Shown: in pieces, positions 1 through 8,752 of the stretch
How positions within the stretch are numbered: the stretch's first letter is position 1
How the letters are laid out: each line of letters starts with the position of its first letter
Assembly (NCBI GenBank): GCA_033961575.1
Contig: CM066740.1
Location: 59,279,213 to 59,343,212, forward strand
DNA length: 64,000 nucleotides
Source of the DNA: Aselliscus stoliczkanus
Lineage: Eukaryota; Chordata; Mammalia; Chiroptera; Hipposideridae
Direction of reading: 5' to 3'
Position numbers and translations under genes: made by a program
The notes under the pieces: generated by a model
Database searches by the model: none
Told to the model about the DNA's origin: nothing
Seen by the model: the letters and a program-made list of their open reading frames with translations, nothing else

Positions 1-182
1 TCCTCCAAATTTTTGACTACATTTTTGCCAAATTGACAAATTATAAGATCTTGTTCTTAGCAAATATTTCCTCTGAGATAATAGGTAATCTCATGTTAAT
101 GTTGCACCTCCTTTCTGGAAAGAGAACACTGAGGCAGATTTGACAAATGGTTGGCTGGTTGCTCTGTGAGTCAGGGTGGTGT
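1..182. other. Left flank of the ERV, no feature seen
   Basis: AT-rich sequence with no recognisable gene or repeat. Its last five bases (178-182, GGTGT) match the five bases after the right LTR (8367-8371, GTTGT) at four positions, which may be the decayed target-site duplication of the retrovirus. Confidence 0.5.
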
Positions 183-539
183 TGTTACGGGATACTCGGA
201 CAGAGAGACAGGACACCAAGGCTCAGGAAGCAACGTTTATTCATGCCGGCACAGGCTCAGTGGATTTACATCCAGAGGCTGAGCCCCAACCCGGGCGGGA
301 CTCGGGCTATATATCCTGAGGTTTCCAGGTTTACAGCTAAGATTTATTATTAGGACATGTGGCCTTGTGCCAGTTCCTGACTGGCTCCCAGGAGAGGTAG
401 GAATTTGGAAATGTTAAACGTGGACATCTTAATGGCCATGTGGTCTAGGAATGTCTTTGTCTGAAGCTCCCTGCTACACCTCGAAATCCTTGGTGACCAC
501 ATGGTCCAGGAAAGCTTTTGTCTACGGCCCTCTGCCACA
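183..539 (-). repeat. 3' LTR of the ERV
   Basis: On the minus strand it begins TGTGGCAGAG and ends TAACA, giving the retroviral TG...CA ends. It aligns over its whole length with 8011-8366, with small indels. A polypurine tract directly precedes it in viral sense. On the minus strand a TATA-like stretch (complement of plus GCTATATAT, about 307-315) and an AATAAA (complement of TTTATT, about 236-241) lie in promoter and polyadenylation order. Confidence 0.93.
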
Positions 540-550
540 TTTCCCCCTTT
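540..550 (-). promoter_or_regulatory. Polypurine tract of the ERV
   Basis: Minus-strand AAAGGGGGAAA abuts the TGTGGCA start of the 3' LTR. In retroviruses this purine run primes plus-strand DNA synthesis. Position and composition both fit. Confidence 0.88.
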
Positions 551-589
551 GATGCTTGAACCCATAGGTGGGTTAGAGAGCATCATCTC

Positions 590-2381
590 CTTTGACAGGC
601 TGTTGGGCTAGGGGTTGGTATATAACATGAGGACCTTAGCAGCAGTTTTACGTTGTACAATGGTCTCTATGAGAGATGAGATAGAGCAAATGATAAGGGG
701 AGAATGCAGGGTAAAAGGAGGCATGCACCAAGGAGCAGAAGGACGATTCCCATTAACGCTTTAAATCCCCCAAGGGTGGAGAATCATCCTCCAAATCAGC
801 TCTCGGGGTCCCATCCTGACTATTTTGAACTGTTACATGGGCAAATTTTCTAATATTTGTGGCAATAGCCGAGACAACTTTGCCAGTGTCATCAATCTGT
901 AGACAACCATCTGACTGGTTAAATTTGCCACAGACGCCACCTTCTTCAGCTAGTAAGTAGTCCAGTGCTAGGCGGTTTTGATAAACAGCGGCCCGCATCT
1001 GGGTCTATTGGGTAGTGAGGAGCTCTAAAGCTATTGCAGTTTCATTGGTAATTATTTCCAGATCAGCCTGTAATCTGGTAATACAGTTGAGCATGTAAAT
1101 GGGGGTCTGGTATCCCCAACTCTTGTCTTGAGCCCAAGTAGCTGGGCTATAATATTGGATGATCTGCTGAGGAGGCCGTTCATCTTCCCCCCAGGTTTGA
1201 TGTCCCCCCATATCGAGGGACCTTTTAGGCCTCATCTGTAACTACTGGCATAAGGGGATGCCTAGCTCTTGGCCAGTTTGGTTAAGAAGGAGGAAGAAAC
1301 CAGGCTGGATTATATCTAGTGTACAGCTCCCGGTTCATTTGGAGGGGGGATGAGAATATGCTCGTTTGTCACAGATCCAGAATAAGCCATTGGGTGCCAT
1401 CCAGTGGGTGTCCAGGATGGAGTTTAAGTTATCCCCTATAGTACTATGGGCCAGGAGTGCATGGAAGCGGTTACCAGTGCCATTAGGAACGGTATAGTTG
1501 GCAATGGAGGAGCTAGCATCTAAGAGAGAACATGAGGTAGAACTGATGATAGGGCTCCAATACAAGGTCGGGGCTTTTGGCCACCAGCTGAGATACAAGC
1601 CAGTTAAGTTCTGGATCCTCCTGCATGGGATGTCCCCCACCCATTGGGTGTGGGGCGTGCCTGTCCGGCTGAGACATTCTTCTCTGATTACTTCGGAAGA
1701 GAGTACCCATCTTAGGGGCCATCTCTGTGAAGGTTGGATTATGGTGCGGTTCCATTGGAGGAGGTCAAGGACAGTTAGGCTAGTTCCCTTCCATGGCCAG
1801 TCTTCACTCATGAGTGCTCCTCCACATACCCAGCACCCCATGACATTAAGTTTCTGGGCTATGCATTTGGCCAGGTCAATAAAGAGGTTTTTTTTCAGAG
1901 TTGGAAAACTCAAGGTTTTACCCAATTTAGCCTTGAGTTGTATGTAGAGTTGGGGCCCTGAAGACCTGCTGATGGGAGGGCGGTTTTGTGACAGTCTGGA
2001 TGATAAGCCATTTAACCATCTCCTGTACTGCCTCTTTTGGACCTGATCTTGGACGCCTCCCCCATTGGAGTATCCAACGTGGGTTTGGTGAGTCCAACAG
2101 ATGACCTGATTAGCCTTTTTAATGCCTGGGAAATTGTAGACAGCTATTGATCATTGAGGAGTGGAACACGACCAGTAGGATCTGTCTGCATAGGCACAGG
2201 TGTGAGGAGTCCTACTCTGATAGCATTGGGCCGGCATGTCTGTGTAGGAGACAAAGGCTACCTGAGATGTTGTTCCCAGCCCAAAGGACTGGAAACGTGA
2301 TTTAGGGCATGAGGTAGTGATACCGTTCCCAACTGGGAAGACAAGGGTGAGGGTAAGAATTAGAGTCCTTGGGATAAGCAT
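590..2381 (-). pseudogene. env: Retroviral env (broken)
   Basis: Envelope precursor remnant, in order on the minus strand. A start at 2381 opens a hydrophobic signal-peptide-like N terminus. The surface subunit has the CX2C motif CWVC (1824-1835) and several N-X-S/T sites. A furin-type site RPKR lies at 1221-1232. The transmembrane subunit contains [17 protein letters not shown] and a second Cys nearby (about 900-980), the region of the heptad helix and disulfide loop. A hydrophobic run starting MGIVLLLLGACLLL (about 745 leftward) fits the membrane anchor and lies in a shifted frame. Stops or shifts occur after about residue 77, between the surface and transmembrane parts and before the anchor. 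The longest open piece is 196 codons (1335-1925). Env sits between pol and the polypurine tract. It is a dead gene. Confidence 0.85.
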
Positions 2382-2589
2382 CTTGTAAGGACGAATTCCT
2401 CAAGCTTTGACTCACATGGATTGGTCAGTTTCTGGTGTGACCAAAGCAGGTCTCCTCCTAAGGACCAGTAACACCATTGGCCGTCTTCCTCCAGAGAATG
2501 ATCTTAAGGGGCTTGGAGGGGTCAGATGTACAGTTCCAGCTAGCAGCTACAGGTTTTAACCTGCTGTGATGTATCCATGGAGTGTTCTC

Positions 2590-3540
2590 TGCAACCTTAA
2601 TTTCCATGGGGGTAGATAAAATGATAGTAAAGGGGCCCCTCCACAGGGGTTTTAAGGGCTGGAGGTTCCATTCCTTAACCCAACTGAATCCCCAGGCTTG
2701 AAGGGATGAACTTCAGTTGTTAAGCTGATGGGGAGCCTCTCCTGTACCCATTGGTTGAGGTTCTCTAGGGTAGACCCTAACGCCTCAAGCTGTTGTCTTA
2801 AAGCTAGGTCTCCTATTTCTTTAAGGTCCCCTGAATTACTTCGGCTATAAAGACGGGGCCATTGTCAGAGCCTTTTGAGAGTGGCAGCTCAAAGCAAGGG
2901 ATTATTTCCCATAGCAATAGCTGGGTGAGTTCCCGTGCTTCTTTTGTACAGGTTAGGAAGGCTTCCACCCACCCCAAGTAGGTGCATACAAATACTAAGA
3001 GATATCTAAGACCCCTGGAGCATGGCATCCCAGTGAAATCTATTGGGAGATCTTCAAATGGGGCATTGCCAGTATGTTGAATTCCTGGGGTTAGGATAGG
3101 TCCTTGGCATAGGTTGTTGCGAGTACAAACAAGGCACTGTTCCAGATTATTTGAGATATACTGGAAAGTCGGGGTACGTAGAAGTACCTATTGAGGGTAT
3201 TTTCTAGGGCATTTCTTCCAAAGGGTCAGTTGGTGGAACTGCTTGACAAAAGCTGTGTATGACAATGCGGCAATCTTGAAATTCCCACCATCCATTACAG
3301 AGATGGCTTCCCCCTTCAGTCTTGAACCAGGACTTTCCTTGGTTGGAATATTTGGGATCCCATTCAGCTAAAGGGCTGGGAAAGAGGGAGGATGTTAACA
3401 TTGGAGGTTCAAGGGTTTTTTGGCTGCAGCTAACTTGGCTGCTTGGTCTGCCTTGTGATTGCCCTGGGCTGTGACGGTGTCGCCCTTTTGCTGACCCCTG
3501 CAGTGTATGACTGCCATCCTTTTTGGTGCCCATACTGCTT
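2590..3540 (-). pseudogene. pol: Retroviral integrase region of pol (broken)
   Basis: The integrase remnant follows RNase H. A Cys pair spelled QCLVC (Cys codons at 3134-3136 and 3125-3127) fits the second half of the N-terminal HHCC zinc finger. The catalytic core reads through RYLLVFVCTYLGWVEAF, where the usual first catalytic Asp is replaced by Cys (codon 2984-2986), and then GSDNGP with the second Asp retained (codon 2864-2866). A Trp- and Pro-containing C-terminal stretch follows near 2600-2690 and runs towards env. Frames change several times. With one catalytic acidic residue lost, strand transfer would not be expected even without the frameshifts. Confidence 0.85.
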
Positions 3541-3549
3541 CTAGGAGAT

Positions 3550-3960
3550 CTAGAATCTGTTGTCCATATTTAATTCCCCCCCCCGAAATTGATTAATCCC
3601 TTTTTCTTTGTATAAAACCCCAAAAACATGGAGGGTAGTGAAGACATACTTAGAGTTGGTATAAATATTGGCTCTTACCCCAGCTGCTAGCTCAATGGCC
3701 CGAGTCAGCATGACGAGTTCCACCTTACGAGCCGAGGTCCCTTGTGGGAGGGATTTTGCTTCACTGGTGGTGTGTAGAGTTACGATAGCATATCCAGCCA
3801 ACCGTCTATTTCCCTGGATGTAGCTGCTACCATTGGTGTAGTATTCTACATCAGGATCTGTAAGAGGTTTGTCAGTCAGGTCTGGCCTACTGGAGAACAC
3901 TTTGTCCATGACTTTGATGCGGTCATGGTCTGGGGGCCCAGGCCCTACAGACAGTAAAGT
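3550..3960 (-). pseudogene. pol: Retroviral RNase H domain of pol (catalytically altered)
   Basis: An open piece of 119 codons matches a gammaretroviral RNase H: YYTNGSS near residue 26, KVELVMLTRAIELA near residue 63 and IYTNSKYVF near residue 85. In this family the first and third of these motifs normally carry a metal-binding Asp. Here both are Asn (codons 3832-3834 and 3655-3657), while the Glu of the middle motif remains. Each Asn codon follows an ACC Thr codon, so each is one G-to-A change at a former CpG. The domain lies between reverse transcriptase and integrase as expected. Confidence 0.86.
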
Positions 3961-4085
3961 GACCAGGTTTTAGGTTTTTACTATCTCAAGGCAGACACTT
4001 GGGTTTTCACATAGTAACCCTTGGTACTTGGCAATCTGGGAGTTGGTAAGTCAATAGTGTCCCTTATGATCTAATAGGGCTCAGA

Positions 4086-5270
4086 CTAGTGCAGAGCCTG
4101 GACAGTTAATTCCTGACCCAGGGTCAGCTTGTCAGCCTCAGACACAAGAAGGACCATTGCTGCGAGTGCCCTCAGGCAAGGTGCCCATCCTAGTGTCACT
4201 GAGTCAAGTGGTTTTGAGAGGTAGGCTACCGGCCAGTGCCAATCCCCTAGTAGTTGGGTAAGGACTCCTACTGCCATTCCCGTATGTTCACGTACATAGA
4301 GGAAGAAAGGCTTGGTGATGTCTGGGAACCCTAGGCCAGGGGCATGAATGAGAGCCTGTTTAAGCTCACTTAAAGCCTTTTGTTGTGGAGACACCCACAG
4401 AAAATGTTCACGTCCACCCCCCCCCATTTGTGGCTTTGTAAAGGGGTTTGGCTATAGAAGAGAAGTTGGGGATCCAGATCCTACAGAAGCCTGCCACACC
4501 TAAGAATTCATGGACCTGTTTCCTAGTAGTGGGGACCGGGATGGTACCTACCGCCTGTTTACTTTCTGGGCTGAGCTGGCATTGTCCTTGTGACAGGTGG
4601 AAACCAAGATATTTGACCCTGTCTTGGCATATCTGAGCCATTTTCTTGGAGACCTTGTAGCCTGCTTCCTACAAAAGTTTAAGGATGTGATATGTACTCT
4701 GCATGCAGTCACCGTAACTCTTCCCAGCTACTAAGAGGTCATCTACACATTGGAGCAGTACACAACTGGTTTGACTGGTTAGAACAGGCTTTAGAATGGT
4801 TGGGGAGTTCTTGAAGCCCTGTCCATGTTAGTTGGCCTTTGTCCCCATTTTCTGGATTTTCCCATTGGAAAGCAAACAGTGGCTGGCTCTGCGGGGCCAG
4901 ATGAATATAGAAGAAGGCATCCTTGAGGTCCAAGCAGGTGAAGTGGGTTGCTTCAGCTGGGATGAGGCCCAGAAGAGTATATGGATTGGGAACAATGGGG
5001 TATAGAGTAACCGTTGCTTGGTTTATTGCTCTCAGGTCCTGCACCGGATGGTAAACTTCAGTTCCCAGCTTTTGGACTGGAAGCAGAGATGTGTTCAAAG
5101 GTGACTGGCAGGGATGAGGAATCCCATATTTTAGGGGTGTGTCCAAACTTGTTTTGATACTAACTTATGCTTTATGGGGGATATAGTATTGCTTGTGGTG
5201 CACTGGTTCTGCCTGAGGTTTTATCTCTACTGGGGCCACATGTCATGCCAGGCCCCGGGCTTGTCTTCTG
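4086..5270 (-). pseudogene. pol: Retroviral reverse transcriptase region of pol (broken)
   Basis: Reverse transcriptase motifs are in order: VQDLRAINQAT, then FTCLDLKDAFFYIHL (about 4905-4950), then LTWT. After a frameshift the active-site box reads LLQCVDDLLVAG. The usual YXDD box is therefore CVDD (4738-4749): both Asp codons are kept but Tyr is replaced by Cys. The connection region follows as VKYLGFHLSQGQ and VHEFLGVAGFCRIWIPNFS (4408-4641), then a tether region (4086-4427). The pieces lie in different frames. The N-terminal part (about 5200-5270) is weakly conserved and full of stops. Confidence 0.88.
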
Positions 5271-5389
5271 CCCAAACTCCCAGTATCAAGAAGGGGAGTT
5301 CAGGTCCCTCTCAGAACTCTTCCACAAGACCAAAGAGTCACCATTCTTCCTCCTGAGGTATGGTGAAGGACATAATCTTAGCCCCTGAT

Positions 5390-5780
5390 TCACCCAATGT
5401 TAGCTCATCATTGCCACTCTGGTTAAAGGTGATTTGAGCCTGGAGTTTTCCTAGTAGATCTCTCCCCAATAATGCTACAGGGCAGTTCAGCAGGTAGAGG
5501 AACTGATGAGTAATTTATCGGTCTCCAAGGGAGCATTGTTGAGGCTATAAAAAGGGCCAATGGACTCATCCTCCCGTGGCACCTGTAATGGTGACCTGTT
5601 TTTGGGAGAGGGGGCCTAAGGGCTGTGTCACGACGGAATGTTCAGCACCTGTGTCAACCATAAAGTTAATGGGTTGGCTCCCAATTAACATAGGCTTCTG
5701 GGGGCCTAGCTGGATGGAGCCCGGTCTGGCCTATTCTTCCCTGCTTTCTTCCATCCAGCGAGTCCAATGAAGTCATCCCC
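5390..5780 (-). pseudogene. pro: Retroviral protease region (broken)
   Basis: The minus strand encodes FMVDTGAEHSV with the aspartic-protease active site DTGA at 5644-5655. It lies downstream of the Gag zinc knuckle and upstream of reverse transcriptase, as in gammaretroviruses. Stops interrupt the frame on both sides, including one shortly before the active site and several after it, so only a fragment is readable. Confidence 0.8.
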
Positions 5781-5829
5781 AGAAGGGCCTGGCATCTGTT
5801 GGGGCAGCTGGTAATGGCCGTGAATGACT

Positions 5830-7348
5830 CGACCCGGCCTCTGGGGATTCAGACCTGATGGCATCCTCCCCAAAGATTGAGGACATTCATTATTCTAGTG
5901 GCCACGTTGGTGGCAGTAAGCACATTGGTCGTGTCCTAGCCTTGGTCTCCTGGTGGGTGGCCCCCATTGACATCGCCCCCGCTGTGGTCGCCCCAGATTT
6001 GGGGTGGCATTTTTTCCCGGGGTCCCAGACCTTTTGACAAGCACAGCAGCAAGCAAGTCCACCTTTTTTTTCATCTTCCGATCTGCCTCTTGACAAGCCT
6101 CTTGGTCACGGTTGACATAGACTTTGGTCACCACTTCAAAGAAGTGGCTGAAATTCATGCCAGTGAATCCATCCAGTTTCTGAAGTTTCCACCGGATGTC
6201 ACCCTGGGACTGCCCAACAAAAGCAGCATTGACCATCACCGATTCAAAGGGAGTGTAGAGATGGAATATTTCACAGAGTCCTTCAAAATTGGCTTGTGCT
6301 TTCCTCAGGTCCCTGGAGGACTTCAGAGATCTTGTTCATATTGATGGCTTTTCTGCTATCACCCTTCAGGCCTCCTATAAGGGCTTCTTGATACCATTCC
6401 AGCATCTGGAAGTCCTAGTCATCATTGGGGTCCCACTGGTGGTCCTCCTCAGGGAAATGGTACTGGGCATACATTTGAATGTTTAAGGTCCCAGGCAGGG
6501 CATGTTCCTCCAGCCACTTTATGGCTCCCCTGGGTGACTCGCCAGCTTTCCTTGGTGTTGAAGAGAGTTAGGAGGAGATGGCGGCAATCAGCCCAGGTGG
6601 GCATGCGCATTTGAATGATTGACTAAAGGAGGTCAGTCAAAGCCTGGGGATTTTCAGTATATGATGGGATATGATTTTTACAATTTAAGAGATTGGTGTT
6701 TGAGAAGGGCTGGTACACAAACATGCACCAGCCTCCATGAATCTGGCCTTCCTGATCATAGTAGGTGGGGCCTCTGGCTTCCTGTAGGGGGAGCTGGACA
6801 GTGCCAGTCTCTGGGCCCTTTGTCTGCAGCTGCTCATCTGTGGGCCCATATGGGGTCAGGACTGGAGGCAGAGACATAGTAGGAGGGTCCAGGAAGGGGG
6901 GGGTGGGCAGAGATGGTGGGGCCGGTGAGGGAGGTACTGAAGGCTGGGCTGGTGGCTCAGAGGCCCCTGGAAAACGTGGGTAGATAGGCAAATACAGTGG
7001 TGGGATCTCCTCCAGGTCTGAAGACAAGACTGGCTTTTGCCCTTCTGTTTTGTCCTTAGGCAACTTTTTGGAGGGGACCATAGCTTGGGCTAAAAGCCCC
7101 TACTCTGGTTTTCCAAACAGGACCTCAACCAAGGGGGTAAAGTACCCATGAGTCAATATAGGGGAAGTGGTCAGGGTGCCGGTAATAACAAGGTAGACTT
7201 TCCTGATGAAGTCCCTGTCGAAGCTTCCCTCTGCTGGCCATTCAACACCAAATGATGGCCAATAAATCTCACAGAAGATGCGGAGCTTTTGGGGGGTCAT
7301 CTCAGTGCCATAATCCCCCAAGAACCCCTTCTTAAAATTTTTTGACAT
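5830..7348 (-). pseudogene. gag: Retroviral gag (broken)
   Basis: Gag remnant. The chosen start (7348) opens a matrix-like domain with IYWPSFGVEWPAEGSFD. A TAG at 7100-7102 interrupts it, and the same frame then continues. A proline-rich p12-like segment contains PPLY, which fits a PPXY late-budding motif. The capsid N terminus has MFVYQPFSNTNLLN and stops at about 6623. The capsid C terminus (5890-6239) has NAAFVGQSQGDIR and a basic, Lys-rich tail. The nucleocapsid knuckle CX2CX4HX4C spans 5883-5924, with a TAG (5895-5897) between His and the last Cys. Gag is followed directly by the protease region. Confidence 0.86.
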
Positions 7349-7988
7349 ACATCCTAACGTAGTCTGGGTACTCTGTCACCCATCCATGGCAACCACCCGA
7401 AATTGTCTCAACACACAATCACTCAGAGATTCTCTTTGTCCATCTCCAGCTGCTCCCCTCGCAGGGATATTTCAGGTGCCTTTTAGCAATTGGTGGGTCA
7501 ATATAAACCCCCAATTCAGATCACTAAACCATACGAGACAATTTAGCGATACCACCCTAAGCCATCTGAGGTTTGCCATGAATCCATGGATCGGGGCTCA
7601 ACACTAGCTTTGCAGGCAGACTACATCTCATTCACACAGACTCAAACAGATTCATTGCAGCCCTGTTCCTGGGAGTCACGGTTTCTCTCAGAAACTGAGA
7701 TACTCTGGTGACTCTGGGAGGTTATCAGTCTCCCCTTCTGTCCACTGATGGACCCGCTGCCTTAAGGGACCCAGGTCCTTATCTGTCTGGTTGGGCGGAA
7801 CTCCCAAGCTGGTTCCCATAGCCTTCCGGGTTCTGTTGTGCTCCCAGGTCGGTCCCCCATGGCTGATAGGGGAGATGTCCCCACTGATGGACAAGGGTCC
7901 GCTGGTGCCAAGTAGAATTCACATCCCCTTTCACCTGGGGGAGCTGGGCCTTAGGGACAAGGGAGGTGGAAAATATCACCATCTCTGC

Positions 7989-8006
7989 TTCCTGGGTGAG
8001 CCCCCA
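7989..8006 (-). promoter_or_regulatory. tRNA-Pro-like primer-binding site of the ERV
   Basis: Four bases inside the 5' LTR, the minus strand reads TGGGGGCTCACCCAGGAA. The 18-nt primer site complementary to proline tRNA, used by many gammaretroviruses, agrees at 14 positions. Spacing from the LTR and the unbroken TGGGGGCTC core support the call. Confidence 0.82.
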
Positions 8007-8010
8007 ATTA

Positions 8011-8366
8011 TGTTGAGGGATACTCTGACAGAGAGATGGGACACCAAGGCTTGGGAAGCAATGTTTATTGATGCCGGCACCGGCTCAGCAGATTTACATC
8101 CAGAGGCTGAGCCCCGACCTGGGTGGGACTCGGGGCTATATACCCTGAGGTTTCCAGGTTAGCAGCTAAGATTTATAATTAGGACATGTGGCCTTGCCAG
8201 ATCCTGGCTGACTCCCAAGTGACGTAGGAATTCAGAAATATTCAACGTGGATGTCTTCATAGCCATGCGGTCTAAGAATGTCTTTGTCTGAAGCTCCCTG
8301 CTACAGCTCAAAATCCTTGGTGACCACGTGGTCCAGGAAAGCCTTTGTCTAGGGCCCTCTGCCACA
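8011..8366 (-). repeat. 5' LTR of the ERV
   Basis: Minus-strand ends are TGTGGCAGAG and CAACA. It is homologous to 183-539 throughout and is adjacent to the primer-binding site. The same TATA-like stretch (complement of GCTATATA) and AATAAA (complement of TTTATT) are found here as in the other LTR. Confidence 0.93.
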
Positions 8367-8580
8367 GTTGTGGAGACTCAAAGTGGGAGCAGACAAGAAG
8401 GAAGCCAAAGGACTGGGGTTCCCCATTGTCACTTCAGGGAAGCAAGCTCTGGTTTGTATGTTACCTATTAATATTTCAAATAATTGTGAATAAATATTTA
8501 CTCTCCTTAAAATGTATGAAAACAACAACAAAACAAGTCCTGAAACTAAAGAGACAACATCCTAAAACAACAGTTATCTG

Positions 8581-8752
8581 ACTTTAGCTGCATCAGAATC
8601 ACCAGAAGTCTTGTTGAAACAAGGGGGTGTTACCCCTAAAGTTTCCAATTTAGTAGGCCTGGAGTGAGGCTAGAGAATCTGCCAGTTCCCAGGAGAGGTC
8701 CTAATGCTGCTGGTTCTGTGACTACACTTTGGGAAACACTGCTCTAGAAATA
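8581..8752 (+). repeat. MER5A-like nonautonomous hAT (Charlie) fossil
   Basis: The segment begins with TAGCTGCATCAGAATCACC. It continues with a TTCCAATTTAGTAGGCCTGG block and TGCTGCTGGTTCTGTGACTA, and ends with TTTGGGAAACACTGCTCTAG. This order is what I recognise for MER5A, whose terminal repeats resemble CAGTGGTTCTCAA. Recognition is from memory; a repeat search would settle it. Confidence 0.7.

Larger units (their letters stand above)
183..8366 (-). mobile_element. Class I (gamma-type) endogenous retrovirus, two LTRs, coding regions broken
   Basis: A complete proviral layout read on the minus strand: 5' LTR (8011-8366), primer-binding site, gag, pro, pol, env, polypurine tract, 3' LTR (183-539). 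A proline-tRNA-like primer site, a single Cys-His knuckle in Gag, a CX2C motif in the surface protein and the gag-pro-pol-env order together indicate a gammaretrovirus-like lineage. My hand alignment of the two LTRs gives about 40 substitutions over about 353 aligned bases plus two small indels, near 11 percent, so the insertion is old. Every gene carries stops or frameshifts and catalytic residues are lost in RNase H and integrase, so the provirus should not be able to replicate. Class I is well supported; the exact family is not determined. Confidence 0.93.

Noticed and set aside
1498..1947. 149-codon plus-strand open frame
   Set aside because: It is the shadow of the env frame on the other strand, which carries the recognisable motifs.
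3550..3909. APOBEC3-type hypermutation as the cause of the RNase H Asp-to-Asn changes
   Set aside because: Both sites are in former CpG context after ACC, which methyl-CpG decay explains; I did not see a general strand bias, though I could not count it.
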